This document shows positions 19,941 through 32,221 of a stretch of 64,000 nt of DNA, one piece after another. The notes below the pieces were generated by a model. It was not told the DNA's origin, did no database searches, and was given only the letters and a program-made list of their open reading frames with translations. Numbering within the stretch: position 1 is the stretch's first letter; each line of letters starts with the position of its first letter. The translations under genes were made by a program, and so were the position numbers. Origin of the DNA: Candidatus Zhuqueibacterota bacterium (GTDB lineage: Bacteria; Zhuqueibacterota; Zhuqueibacteria; Zhuqueibacterales; Geothermadaptataceae); NCBI GenBank assembly GCA_030950365.1, contig JAUZRQ010000002.1, positions 154,120 through 218,119 of the forward strand, in the 5' to 3' direction.

Positions 19941-21535
19941 CGAAATCCAACATGCAAAACGTCGAACGGACAACCGGATACTATTTGAGCAAACGGCGCA
20001 ATCAGGCGCTTCCGAACGATGCCGCCTTACTGCGGCTATTGATTACCCATGCCGCACAATTCGAAGTTTGCGTGGCTACCTATCATCAGAATGCCAGCAC
20101 GATTTATGTAGATACTCGGCATCCTATTCCATTGAAGGAAATCAAGCGTATTCGCCATAAAGTGCATCAGACGGCCCAGGAGCTTGGTTGGGCAGTATCG
20201 GCTGCAGCAAGCGATTTGGAGTTGTGCATCAATGGTATTTTGGCTAAATATGTCCGCCATACCCGGCAAAACCATCGCCTATCCAATTGCTCCTGCTTCG
20301 GTGTGAACCTGTTCCATCAGGAGCCGCTGATCGTGTGCGTGTGCGGCGTGGATAGTGAGATTGACGAAGAATTCATGATGGAATTGCACGCACTGTCCAC
20401 GGCGCCAGAGGTGGGCTTCCGCGCGTTGCTAGCGAAGGTGTTGCGCAAGACTGAGGATTTGAGCAATATCCTACTGTCGATGATTGACGGGGTGATTCTG
20501 TGCGATGAAAAAGTGCGTATTCGGTTCATGAATGAGAAAGCGCGCAAACTCTGCGGCTTCGAGCAAGTGCCGCAATTGGGCTCGCCCCTCGAACCCACCC
20601 CCTTGTGCGATCTGACGCAATTGTTGTACGAAGCCATGGAAGACGGCATCACGCAGTTGAATCGCGTCATTCCACTTGGCAACAGCAATTCACAGCTTTT
20701 GGGCGTGAACATTCAATTTGTGAAGAATTTCATGGGCCAGCCTGTGGGCTGGCTGTTGATTTTGCGCGACATCACGGCAAGTTGGCAGTCGGATCAAATC
20801 CGGTCGATGATTTCCATTGCCAGCCATGAACTTAACACGCCACTGGCCTCGATGAAAAACACCCTCGATTTGTTGCTGGACCGCGAGGTAGGCGAGCTAA
20901 CGCCCAATCAAGAGAAATTTTTGCGCATCATTCAGGATGACATGACCCGGTTGCAAAGGCTGCTGCACGATCTGCTGGATTTAAGCCGTCTCGAGGATGG
21001 CCGAATGGAGCTGGATCGCCGCCGTCACGTGCGTATCGAATTCGTTGCCAATAAAGTAATCGAATCCTTCCGCGTGTTTGCCGAATCACGTGGCATAACG
21101 CTGCGCACAGATATTCCGTCCGGCATCTCTGGTATCAACGGTGACCGGGACCGCATCACGCAAATTTTGGTCAATTTGGTGGACAATGCCATCAAATATT
21201 CGCACTTTGGCGGTGAAGTCATTATTGCCGCGCGGGAAACCGAGGACGAAGTCATCGTTTCGGTGTCCGATCAGGGGGTGGGGATTTCACAAGAAGACCT
21301 GAATTTTATTTTCGAGCGGTTCGTGCAACTTGATAACCTGCCAGAAGGTGTGCATCGAGGATTTGGCCTTGGGCTTAGTATTGCCAAAGATATTGTGCAA
21401 TCCCATCATGGGCGAATGTGGGCAGAAAGTGAACCGGGCAAGGGCAGCACCTTTTATTTTTCGCTGCCGAAAATCGCGTCAGACGCCAGCAAAGCTGATC
21501 CGGCCACAGACGACCGAGCAGAATCAGCGGCTTAA
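19937..21535 (+). CDS. Cytoplasmic PAS-containing sensor histidine kinase
   Basis: The 532-residue kinase has no membrane helices. Residues 1-165 are an unrecognised, cysteine-bearing N-terminal region (NCSCF near 117-121 and CVCG near 134-137). A PAS-like domain follows at about 175-280, then HisKA with the phospho-accepting His297 in ASHELNTPLASM. HATPase_c motifs are NLVDNAIKYS, GVGISQ and GFGLGLSIAK. It starts inside the stop of pilD and is followed by a receiver gene, its likely partner. The clustered cysteines might bind a metal or sense redox state, but this is only inference. Confidence 0.92.
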   Translation: MTKSNMQNVERTTGYYLSKRRNQALPNDAALLRLLITHAAQFEVCVATYHQNASTIYVDTRHPIPLKEIKRIRHKVHQTAQELGWAVSAAASDLELCINGILAKYVRHTRQNHRLSNCSCFGVNLFHQEPLIVCVCGVDSEIDEEFMMELHALSTAPEVGFRALLAKVLRKTEDLSNILLSMIDGVILCDEKVRIRFMNEKARKLCGFEQVPQLGSPLEPTPLCDLTQLLYEAMEDGITQLNRVIPLGNSNSQLLGVNIQFVKNFMGQPVGWLLILRDITASWQSDQIRSMISIASHELNTPLASMKNTLDLLLDREVGELTPNQEKFLRIIQDDMTRLQRLLHDLLDLSRLEDGRMELDRRRHVRIEFVANKVIESFRVFAESRGITLRTDIPSGISGINGDRDRITQILVNLVDNAIKYSHFGGEVIIAARETEDEVIVSVSDQGVGISQEDLNFIFERFVQLDNLPEGVHRGFGLGLSIAKDIVQSHHGRMWAESEPGKGSTFYFSLPKIASDASKADPATDDRAESAA

Positions 21536-21576
21536 GATAGAGCGAAGCGGGAGTGGCCATAATAGATAAATTAGCC

Positions 21577-21984
21577 ATGAAAAAAACGATTTTAATCATC
21601 GAGGATTATCCGAACGTGGTGGAAGTGCTGCGCATGAGGCTGCAAAACGCCGGCTATCATGTGCTGGTAGCATTCGATGGCCAGGAGGGCCTGAAACTGG
21701 CGCGCAGCCAGCAGCCAGACCTCATCATTCTTGATATCATGCTGCCCAAGATGAACGGCTACAAGCTGGCCCGTCTGTTGAAATTCGATGCTAAATACAA
21801 ACATATCCCGATATTCATGCTGACTTCCCGGACCAAGCCGTCGGATATGCAACTCGGTAAGCAGACGGGAGCTGACGAATATATCACCAAACCGTACGAT
21901 CCAATCGAACTGTTGCGCCTGATCGATAAGCATCTGCGGACCCCCCGGCTTGCTTCGTCCATGGTCGGGCCGAAACGGGCATAG
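21577..21984 (+). CDS. Stand-alone receiver domain response regulator
   Basis: The 135-residue protein is a single CheY-like receiver. Acidic pocket residues are in IIEDY, the phosphorylation site is Asp53 in ILDIMLPKMNG, and the conserved Lys is in TKPYDP near the C-terminus. There is no output domain, so it must act through protein contacts, possibly on the HDOD or PilB-like proteins encoded next. An in-frame GTG at 21553 is the alternative start, but neither start has a clear ribosome-binding site. It sits 41 bp after the kinase gene. Confidence 0.92.
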   Translation: MKKTILIIEDYPNVVEVLRMRLQNAGYHVLVAFDGQEGLKLARSQQPDLIILDIMLPKMNGYKLARLLKFDAKYKHIPIFMLTSRTKPSDMQLGKQTGADEYITKPYDPIELLRLIDKHLRTPRLASSMVGPKRA

Positions 21985-22046
21985 ATAAACCACAATTCTC
22001 CGAGAACCAGAGGGATGGGCATAAACCGGGTGAAAGGTGTTGTTTT

Positions 22047-22901
22047 ATGAGTCAGGAGAATTTGACCAGGCTTTTGCAAACCATTGCAGACCTGCCGACC
22101 CTGCCAACCGTGTACATGCGGCTGAACCGTTTGCTGCAATCGCCAAATTCTAGCGCCTCGGAAATTGCCAAAATCATCGAGTCGGATCAGGCGTTATCCT
22201 CCAAGGTGCTGCGGTTGGTCAATTCTTCGTTTTTTGGATTCAGCCGCCAGGTGACACAGATCAGCCATGCGGTGGTGTTGCTGGGTTTCAATACTGTACG
22301 CAATACCGTCCTTTCCATTTCGGTGTTCGAATCATTCAAAACAACCAGCAACCATATCTTTGACCGGCGCCAATTCTGGCTCCACTCCATCGCAACCGGC
22401 CTCATTGCCCGGGCACTGGCACGTAAGTTAAACATAGAACAGGATGAAGAGGCATTTTCTGGCGGTATTTTGCACGATCTCGGCAAGCTCGTTCTGGATC
22501 AGTTCCTGCCGCAGCAATTCACCCAGATTCTCGACATGGCTCGCGAACAGAACTGCTCACTGTTAGAGGCGGAACGTATCATTTTGGGGACTGACCATAC
22601 TGAAATCGGTGAATATCTGATGGAACGGTGGAATCTGCCGCATATGCTGGTAGAGATGGTAGCATTGCACCACACACCTTCGGTGATGCGCAGCCATCCA
22701 ACCCTGGTTAGCCTGGTGCATATTGGCGATGCCCTGGCAAGAAGACTCAAATTGGGGTTCGGCGGCGATCATCTGGTACCCGATATCGATCCTTTTGCAC
22801 TGGAGGAACTGAGTTTAACTCCAGATATGCTGGAAAACATGCTCGATGACATCCGCGAACAGATACATCAATCGGATGATATTTTAGCGCTCGTGAATTG
22901 A
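22047..22901 (+). CDS. HDOD-domain signalling protein
   Basis: The 284-residue protein is a stand-alone HDOD domain (LPTLPTVYMRLNRLL at the N-terminus, then SDQALSSKVLRLVNSSFFG). It has an HD-like pair in GGILHDLGKL (His143-Asp144). HDOD proteins usually work as adaptors in two-component or cyclic-dinucleotide signalling, often with type IV pili and chemotaxis, and most lack phosphodiesterase activity. It sits between a receiver gene and a PilB ATPase gene, separated from the latter by three bases, which argues for a common function. Confidence 0.92.
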   Translation: MSQENLTRLLQTIADLPTLPTVYMRLNRLLQSPNSSASEIAKIIESDQALSSKVLRLVNSSFFGFSRQVTQISHAVVLLGFNTVRNTVLSISVFESFKTTSNHIFDRRQFWLHSIATGLIARALARKLNIEQDEEAFSGGILHDLGKLVLDQFLPQQFTQILDMAREQNCSLLEAERIILGTDHTEIGEYLMERWNLPHMLVEMVALHHTPSVMRSHPTLVSLVHIGDALARRLKLGFGGDHLVPDIDPFALEELSLTPDMLENMLDDIREQIHQSDDILALVN

Positions 22902-22904
22902 AGC

Positions 22905-24608
22905 ATGCTCAAGAAAAATGACCAAAAGCTCGCCAATATCCTCCTCGAAAATCAGGTACTGACGCAAGAGCAACTGGAACAGGCAGAGCACGAACGCGCC
23001 TCCACTGGCGAAGACCTGGCCACGATCCTGATCCGGCGCGGTTTTGCCCGAGTGGATGAGGTGTTGCGTTGCGTGGCCGAACAACTGGAACTACCATACA
23101 TCGACCTGGCCGATTACAGTATTGATCCGGAGGCGCTGGCGCTTTTACCCAAAGAGGTGGCCTACAAATGCAATGCCATCCCGATTTTTCGCATTGGCAA
23201 TGTGCTCACCGTGGCTATGAGCGATCCGGGGGACGTCAGCGTGATCGACACCCTGCGGCGCACCACCAAGCTGGAGATCGAGCCGGTCATCAGCAGTCCT
23301 GAGGAGATTCGCGATGCGCTGGAGCAGCACTACGGCCCGCAGGCGGTGCTCGATGATTCCATCGATGAGATGATCCAGAAAATTCAGGACGAGCAGCCGG
23401 AAGAAAAAGAAGAAGAAACCGAGAAGTTGAAGCAGATCGCCGAGGATGCGCCGGTAATCAAGCTGGTGAATCTGATCATCGAGCAGGCCATCCGCGACGG
23501 CGCTTCGGATATCCACATCAATCCAGATGAAGATTCCCTGCGCGTGCGCTACCGAATCGACGGTATTTTGCATGAAGCGTTTTCCCCACCGAAAAATCTG
23601 CAAGCGGCGATCACGTCGCGTATAAAAATCTTAGCAGAACTGGACATCGCTGAAACCCGGGCGCCACAGGACGGCCGATTCCAGGCTTCATTCGAAGGGA
23701 AAACCGTGGACCTGCGCGTTTCCACCCTGCCAACAGTGTATGGCGAAAACATCGTCATGCGCATTCTGGACAAGAGCAGCCTGATGCTCAATCTGGAAGA
23801 CCTCGGCCTCGGCGATGCCATGTTCAAACGGCTGCGCAGCATTCTTTCCAGCTCGTATGGCATCATTCTGGTCACCGGGCCCACCGGCAGCGGTAAAACC
23901 ACCACCCTGTACTCCTGCCTGAACTCCATGAACACGCCGGATAAAAACATCATCACGGTGGAAGACCCGGTGGAATACCGGTTAAAACTGATCCGCCAAT
24001 CGCAGGTAAATCCGAAGGCCGGCATGACTTTCGCCTCCGGCTTGCGCGCTATTTTGCGGCAGGATCCGGACATCATCATGGTCGGCGAAATTCGCGATTC
24101 CGAAACAGCCAAAATTGCGGTGGAGGCCGCTCTCACCGGGCATTTGGTGCTGTCCACCCTGCACACCAATGACGCCCCGGGGGCCATCACCCGACTAATC
24201 GAAATGGGGGTGGAGCCATTCCTGGTGGCCTCGGCGACGATCGGCATCATTGCGCAACGGCTGGTACGGCGCATCTGCCCGAAATGTAAAAAGGCTTTCA
24301 CCCCGCCACGAGAGTATCTCCTCGATCTTGGATTCAATCCCGAGAAGCGCAATTGGGTGTTTTATAAAGGCGAAGGCTGCAATAATTGCAAGGGCACCGG
24401 CTATAAAGGCCGCGCCGGTATCTACGAGATCATGACCGTGGACGAAGATATCCGGGCGCTGTGCCTGCGTAACGCCTCCGGCGATGAAATCAAAAAGGCG
24501 GCCGTGAAACACGGAATGCGTACCCTGCGGCAGGATGGTTTTTTAAAAGCGCTTCGCGGTATCACCACCATCGAAGAGGTCATCCGAGTCACCAATGTGG
24601 ATGGCTGA
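22905..24608 (+). CDS. pilB: Type IV pilus assembly / type II secretion ATPase (PilB/GspE)
   Basis: The 567-residue hexameric ATPase powers pilus or pseudopilus assembly at the inner membrane. An N-terminal MshEN domain (residues 1-145), which binds cyclic di-GMP in several homologues, is followed by an acidic linker (165-178) and the ATPase core. Walker A is GPTGSGKT (325-332). The Asp box, Walker B (DIIMVGEIRD) and His box (STLHTND) are intact. The tetracysteine zinc motif is CPKC and CNNC. The partner platform protein PilC and retraction ATPase PilT are not in the window. Confidence 0.95.
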   Translation: MLKKNDQKLANILLENQVLTQEQLEQAEHERASTGEDLATILIRRGFARVDEVLRCVAEQLELPYIDLADYSIDPEALALLPKEVAYKCNAIPIFRIGNVLTVAMSDPGDVSVIDTLRRTTKLEIEPVISSPEEIRDALEQHYGPQAVLDDSIDEMIQKIQDEQPEEKEEETEKLKQIAEDAPVIKLVNLIIEQAIRDGASDIHINPDEDSLRVRYRIDGILHEAFSPPKNLQAAITSRIKILAELDIAETRAPQDGRFQASFEGKTVDLRVSTLPTVYGENIVMRILDKSSLMLNLEDLGLGDAMFKRLRSILSSSYGIILVTGPTGSGKTTTLYSCLNSMNTPDKNIITVEDPVEYRLKLIRQSQVNPKAGMTFASGLRAILRQDPDIIMVGEIRDSETAKIAVEAALTGHLVLSTLHTNDAPGAITRLIEMGVEPFLVASATIGIIAQRLVRRICPKCKKAFTPPREYLLDLGFNPEKRNWVFYKGEGCNNCKGTGYKGRAGIYEIMTVDEDIRALCLRNASGDEIKKAAVKHGMRTLRQDGFLKALRGITTIEEVIRVTNVDG

Positions 24609-24711
24609 ACGGCGGATGGAAATCGAAATTGGTCAGTTTTCGCAGAATAGGATTGGGCAACCGAAACGGTAGAAATATCGATAGAAATATTGTAAAATGG
24701 GTGCTAATGTG

Positions 24712-24765
24712 CCTTCCTTGTCAATCACTAAGAATTTTTCCGCCATAAGGAAGGTTTTTTATTTT
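24712..24765 (+). terminator. Terminator-like hairpin after pilB
   Basis: CCTTCCTT (24712-24719) can pair with AAGGAAGG (24747-24754), followed directly by TTTTTT-ATTTT. The loop is long (27 bases), so efficiency is uncertain. It separates pilB from the next receiver gene. Confidence 0.5.
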
Positions 24766-24833
24766 GAAAAGAATCCGATAATTATTAAAGAAAAAATCAG
24801 GTATCCAACCCAGACAATGAGGAAGAGGCGACC

Positions 24834-25238
24834 ATGAAGCAACATCAGATTCTGGTCATTGAAGATGATCGCGATATGGCCTATCAACTGAAGCTACGTC
24901 TGGAGGCGAAAGGCTATGCAGTAGAAACGGTGCAATCTGGTAGCGAAGGACTGGCCAGAGCGCGCGAATATAAGCCGGATGCCATTGTGATGGATGTGAT
25001 GCTGCCGGAACTTGATGGCTATCGCATTTGCCGCCTATTGAAATTTGATACCGAATATGAACATATCCCGATTATTGTGGTTACAGCCCGAACGCTGGAA
25101 GAGGACAGGGATATGGCCCTTGAGGTAGGGGCCGATGCTTACCTCACGAAACCGGTGGATTGGAAAGCATTGTATAGTACTTTGGAAAATTTTCTCGCAC
25201 CCCAGGCGGAAGAACCGGAAACGGTTGCGAAGTCCTGA
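24834..25238 (+). CDS. Stand-alone receiver domain response regulator (second copy)
   Basis: The 134-residue CheY-like receiver is a paralogue of the one at 21577. Both share the distinctive CRLLKFD or ARLLKFD stretch after the phosphorylation site (Asp54 here, in VMDVMLPELDGY). The lysine of the KP motif is in TKPVDW. There is no output domain. It precedes a degenerate PilB-like gene, mirroring the receiver that precedes HDOD-PilB, so the block may have arisen by duplication. The start has GAGG with a normal spacer. Confidence 0.92.
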   Translation: MKQHQILVIEDDRDMAYQLKLRLEAKGYAVETVQSGSEGLARAREYKPDAIVMDVMLPELDGYRICRLLKFDTEYEHIPIIVVTARTLEEDRDMALEVGADAYLTKPVDWKALYSTLENFLAPQAEEPETVAKS

Positions 25239-25286
25239 ACCTCGTTGGAATCGAAAGAGCGCCTGTAACAGCATAGGAGAACGATC

Positions 25287-26912
25287 GTGGCAAGAAAAAG
25301 CTGCCTCCTTGGCGATTTCCTGGTGGAGCAGGGAATCATTACTCGAGAGCAATTACGAGAAGCGCTGAAATATCATCATGAAAAGGGCATTCGGCTCGGC
25401 CGAGCATTGATTGCCCTGGGCTTTGTCAATGAAGATCAGATCATTCGGGCACTCAGCGAGCAGTTGAGTGTACAGTATGTGAAATTAAAGACGTACAAGG
25501 TGGATCCGGAGGTGCTGAAGCTGATCAAAGGGGACATCGCATGGAATTATCTGGCGCTGCCGCTATTCCGGATCCGGGACCGACTGACTGTGGCTATGGT
25601 CAACCCACTGGACATTTTTGCCATCGACGCACTGACACGTGCCAGCAAGATGAAGATCGAGCCGGTGGTGTGTTCGGAAACCGACATGCATGAAGCGCTT
25701 CGCAAGTATTACCCGAAGCGAACCACCGTGGTGGCAAAACAGGACATCACCGAAGCCCGCCAGTCGGCCCCTGTAAAGGAGAACGCAGCCGCGCCGCAAA
25801 ATGGTTACTGGCAAAAAATTGACGACTTTCTGGCGCAATTGGCCGAGAAAAAGGCGCGGCAGGCCTTCGTGCTGGGCGAGAAAATCCGCGTGGATTTTGG
25901 CGAATATTACGAAGATTGGAACCTGCCTGAGAATCTCGATAAAAGCAGTTTCATCCGCATGTTGTGCAGTCTGGGCGATGAAGTGAGTACTTACGAGCGG
26001 TTGCCGCACCGGTTCCTCATTGATAAAAAATACACCGATGGCCCATGCCGTTATCACGTGCTGGCCGGCAGCGGCGTGAAATCGGAGACGGCGATGATCA
26101 CGCTGCAAATGCCGCGCGAGCTGAATCAGAACGGGCTGGCCAAAGATTCGCTGCTAGCCCGTTTGCTCGAAGCGCTACCGCATTCGCCGGGCCTTGTGAT
26201 TCTCGCCGCATCTGAGTTTTATTTGCTGGATCAGGTGTTCTATACCACATGGCAGGCTATCAGCGGCAAATACCGGTATCCGATCGCCATTGAAAATCAG
26301 CCAACGGCCTTTCTGCCAGATGCAACTCAGCTCATTTCCTGCCATCCAGCGGAGCAGCTCGCCATGCTACGCTACGTGCAGGCCGCCAACTGCGATTGCC
26401 TGTTCCTAAAAAATATTGTCGATCCGACAGTGCTGGAGCAAGTGGTGCAACTGGCCGAAACCGGGCTGCCGATCGTTCTGGGCCTGGTAACGGCAAAGCC
26501 CTGGATGGCGCCCGAGCTTCTGTTCGGCGCTGGCGATGGCAATCAGAAATTCACTCGGTTAGTGCAACAGATGTATTACCGTGCGTCTGTTGCCCGGCTG
26601 TGTCCGGAGTGCCGCAAGAAAGTGCCACCGCCGCAGCCTTTAAAGAAACTGCTCAACGGCAAAAGTGAGCTTACCGTTTACGACGATTCTGGCTGCGAAG
26701 CCTGCAAGCAACAAAACCGTCGTGACCGCGAAATTGTTGAGTTTCTATGGCAGGCGCACCGGGTTGGCGAGCAGCAGAATGGCCGCAATGGTCGCCGTAA
26801 TGGACACGTGGCCCGAGAAATCCGCAAAGCCCTCGAACAACAACTCCTCCCGCGCCTGAAAAAAGGAGAGATTGGCCTGTCGCAGGTGCTGCCATTGCTG
26901 ACTGCAGAATAG
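25287..26912 (+). CDS. Catalytically degenerate PilB/GspE-like protein with MshEN domain
   Basis: A GTG start seven bases after AGGAG gives 541 residues. Residues 1-145 form an MshEN domain closely matching that of the PilB gene upstream. The rest follows the PilB fold order, but where Walker A should be it reads PGLVILAASEFYLLDQ. The Walker B region (DCLFLKNIVD) and His box (PIVLGLVTAKP) have also lost their catalytic residues. The zinc tetracysteine of PilB survives (Cys439, Cys442, Cys470, Cys473). I infer a non-hydrolysing regulatory or scaffold subunit, perhaps a cyclic-di-GMP-responsive partner of PilB. The long intact frame argues against a pseudogene. Confidence 0.85.
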   Translation: MARKSCLLGDFLVEQGIITREQLREALKYHHEKGIRLGRALIALGFVNEDQIIRALSEQLSVQYVKLKTYKVDPEVLKLIKGDIAWNYLALPLFRIRDRLTVAMVNPLDIFAIDALTRASKMKIEPVVCSETDMHEALRKYYPKRTTVVAKQDITEARQSAPVKENAAAPQNGYWQKIDDFLAQLAEKKARQAFVLGEKIRVDFGEYYEDWNLPENLDKSSFIRMLCSLGDEVSTYERLPHRFLIDKKYTDGPCRYHVLAGSGVKSETAMITLQMPRELNQNGLAKDSLLARLLEALPHSPGLVILAASEFYLLDQVFYTTWQAISGKYRYPIAIENQPTAFLPDATQLISCHPAEQLAMLRYVQAANCDCLFLKNIVDPTVLEQVVQLAETGLPIVLGLVTAKPWMAPELLFGAGDGNQKFTRLVQQMYYRASVARLCPECRKKVPPPQPLKKLLNGKSELTVYDDSGCEACKQQNRRDREIVEFLWQAHRVGEQQNGRNGRRNGHVAREIRKALEQQLLPRLKKGEIGLSQVLPLLTAE

Positions 26913-26926
26913 AGCCAGACATAAAA

Positions 26927-26965
26927 AAACGCCAGGCACCTGCAGGGCGCCTGGCGTTTGCTTTT
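26927..26965. terminator. Bidirectional terminator between convergent genes
   Basis: A 14-base stem (AAACGCCAGGCACC with GGCGCCTGGCGTTT, one mismatch) has loop TGCAG, with an A-run on the left and T-rich sequence on the right. It shares the CAGGCACC core with hairpins at 13126 and 14728. Confidence 0.8.
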
Positions 26966-26985
26966 GAGGGATATCGCCAATATTC

Positions 26986-29862
<2,877 letters not shown>

Positions 29863-30093
29863 GGCACACCTCCGTGAATCATGCAACGTCAGTTTTATGA
29901 AATCCATGTTCAGGATACACAATCGGCGGGGGCGGTTGCAAGCCAATCGGAACGAAAGGGGCGAAAAAGTGATCCATACGGAATGCGGGGCGGGTGAGCG
30001 CATGCGCCGGGCAGATGATGCACACAGCCAGTGGAAATGAGGTTCCCCCCTCAGAAGTCTGGCAGGCGGATGGTGATCGGCGCCGTGAGGGCC

Positions 30094-30933
30094 TCAGGGC
30101 AGGTCGTCATGATTGTTTAGCAAATGCCGCAATTCCTGCGAGCGCCGCGTGGCGGTTTCCACAGCGCTGATGAGCATGTTGCGCAGGGCGTGCTCTTCCA
30201 GCTCATGAATGGCAGCGATGGCCGTTCCGCCCGGAGTGGTGACTTCATCGCGCAGCACGGCCGGATGCTGGCCGGATTCCTTCATCAGTTTGGCCGCGCC
30301 CAGCACGGTCTGTACCGACAGGCGCGTGGCAATGTCCCGAGATAGGCCCATTTTTACCCCGCCCTCGATCAGCGCTTCGATCACCATGTAAATATAGGCC
30401 GGTCCGCTGCCGGACAGACCGGTCACGGCATCCAGTTGCGACTCCCGAACGACCACGACTTCGCCGACCGCCTCGAAAATGGCCCGGGCGATGCGCAGAT
30501 GGCGTTCTTCGGCCGTGCGGCCCGGCGCAATGGCCGTGGCGCCAGCGTCCACCACCACCGGGATATTGGGCATGGCCCGAATCACCGGGCTGGGCTGATT
30601 CAGCGCTTGCTGAATGGCGCGCGTGGTGATGCCGGCAGCCACCGAGATGATCAGATGCTGGTCGCTGATGACCGGTGCGATTTCCAGAAGCACCTCGCGG
30701 ATGTTCTGCGGCTTGACCGCCAGAATGATCACCTGGGAGTGTTGCACGGCATCGCGGTTATCGGTGCGGGTTTGTACCGGAAAGCGCTGCCGGATCCGCT
30801 CCAGCGTGGTTTCGCTGCGCGCCGTGGCCGTGATTTTTTCCAGCTTCACCAAATCGGCTTTGATCATGCCGCCCATCAGGGCCATGCCAATGCGCCCTGC
30901 GCCAAGGATGGCAATACGTTCGGTCAGTCTCAT
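30094..30933 (-). CDS. proC: Pyrroline-5-carboxylate reductase
   Basis: The 279-residue enzyme makes the last step of proline synthesis, reducing 1-pyrroline-5-carboxylate with NAD(P)H. The N-terminal dinucleotide motif is ILGAGRIGMALMGG. The C-terminal family signature is visible, with DAVTGLSGSGPAY and RDEVTTPGGTAIAAI. GAGGG lies close before the ATG at 30933; the open frame upstream of it is not conserved. It stands alone, divergent from a 2-hydroxyacid dehydrogenase gene. Confidence 0.97.
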   Translation of the reverse strand: MRLTERIAILGAGRIGMALMGGMIKADLVKLEKITATARSETTLERIRQRFPVQTRTDNRDAVQHSQVIILAVKPQNIREVLLEIAPVISDQHLIISVAAGITTRAIQQALNQPSPVIRAMPNIPVVVDAGATAIAPGRTAEERHLRIARAIFEAVGEVVVVRESQLDAVTGLSGSGPAYIYMVIEALIEGGVKMGLSRDIATRLSVQTVLGAAKLMKESGQHPAVLRDEVTTPGGTAIAAIHELEEHALRNMLISAVETATRRSQELRHLLNNHDDLP

Positions 30934-31243
30934 TTTGCCCTCGAATTTTCCGTTTGCAGATGGTTTTGCGAAAATATTTAGCCCTATGAATTGTGAATCG
31001 CGAGTCACCGTTGAGTCGACATGGTTGCAGGCATAAATAAATTGTGGCTAATTTAATCAATTTTTATGCGGAAGCAACGAAAAAATCATTAAGTTTGGCT
31101 ATGCGGTTGGTGTAAAAGATCGGCAGGACGCTGACCGCGAACGCGAGCGTCAGCGGGTATTATAAACAGGTAAAACCGCATGGCAAATGGCTATTCAGCC
31201 CAGAGCCCTTTGGGGAATAAACTTTAAGGAAGGAGAACGAAGG
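30934..31243. other. Divergent promoter gap between proC and a 2-hydroxyacid dehydrogenase gene
   Basis: No gene is supported. The AT-rich stretch at about 31030-31110 is the likely site of promoters. An ACGCTGACCGCGAACGCGAGCGTCAGCG stretch at about 31130-31156 forms an imperfect inverted repeat (CGCTGAC and GTCAGCG) that could be an operator. Confidence 0.45.
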
Positions 31244-32221
31244 ATGGCGTTTCGGGTGTTTCTCACCGGATCGGGCATCGCCCGGCCGGCGCTGCACATT
31301 CTGGAACAGGAGCATTGCGAGTACCGCGTGGGCGATCCAAAAGATACGCCAGACGACTTGATCAACAAGCTCCGCGATTTCGATCCGCATGCGCTTATTG
31401 TGCGGCAAGGCAAAATTACAGCCGAGGTTCAGGCGGCGGCGCCGAGTTTGCGCGTGATTTGCAAACACGGCGTCGGCCTCGATAACATCGATGTGGAGGC
31501 CGCGACGCGCCTCGGCATCCCGGTGCTGTTCACGCCGGGGGCCAACTTCGAGTCGGCTGCGGAGCATACCCTGGCGCTGATGCTAGCCCTTCTGCGGCGC
31601 ATTCCCAGCTACGATCGCCGTATCCGGCATGGGGTGTTTGATAAAAAAACCTACGACGGCCAGGAACTGTTCGGCCGCACGCTTGGCCTCATCGGTTTTG
31701 GGCGCATTGGCCGGCGCGTGGCGGAGCTGGTGGCGCCGTTTCGGATGCGCGTGCTGGTGTACCATCCTTCGGCAACCCGCGAACCGCTGCCAGAGTATAT
31801 CCGCAAAGTGAATCGCCCCGAGGATCTGTATCCGGAGGTGGATATTTTGAGCCTGCACTGCCCGCTGACGGCGGAGACGCGGCACATAATCAACCGGGAT
31901 ATGCTGCAGCGAATGAAGCGCGGCGCGTACATCATCAACACGGCGCGCGGTGGACTGGTGCAAGAGCACGACTTGCTCGCAGCCTTGCAGTCCGGGCAGG
32001 TGGCTGGCGCCGCGCTGGATGTGTTCGAAGAGGAGCCTTTGCCCGCGGAGCATCCGTTTTACAGGCTGGATAACGTCATCCTCTCGCCACACGTGGCCGG
32101 CTCGTCGGACAACTCACTGATCAACATGGGCACGCAGTCGGTGCGGCAGGTGCTGGCGGTGCTGAAAGGCGAACCGGTGGATCATGAGGTGATGGTGAAT
32201 CGAATCGAGCGATCAAAATAA
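31244..32221 (+). CDS. D-isomer-specific 2-hydroxyacid dehydrogenase (phosphoglycerate dehydrogenase-like)
   Basis: The 325-residue protein has the catalytic and NAD-binding halves of the D-2-hydroxyacid dehydrogenase family. Landmarks are KHGVGLDNIDV, the Rossmann GFGRIG, the catalytic Arg in NTARGGLV, and the Glu and His of the relay in EEEPLP and LSPHVAGSS. It lacks the ACT or intervening domains of long-form SerA. It could be a SerA-type phosphoglycerate dehydrogenase or a glyoxylate/hydroxypyruvate reductase; sequence reading cannot decide. AAGGAG lies upstream of ATG 31244. A relative is at 36159. Confidence 0.9.
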   Translation: MAFRVFLTGSGIARPALHILEQEHCEYRVGDPKDTPDDLINKLRDFDPHALIVRQGKITAEVQAAAPSLRVICKHGVGLDNIDVEAATRLGIPVLFTPGANFESAAEHTLALMLALLRRIPSYDRRIRHGVFDKKTYDGQELFGRTLGLIGFGRIGRRVAELVAPFRMRVLVYHPSATREPLPEYIRKVNRPEDLYPEVDILSLHCPLTAETRHIINRDMLQRMKRGAYIINTARGGLVQEHDLLAALQSGQVAGAALDVFEEEPLPAEHPFYRLDNVILSPHVAGSSDNSLINMGTQSVRQVLAVLKGEPVDHEVMVNRIERSK

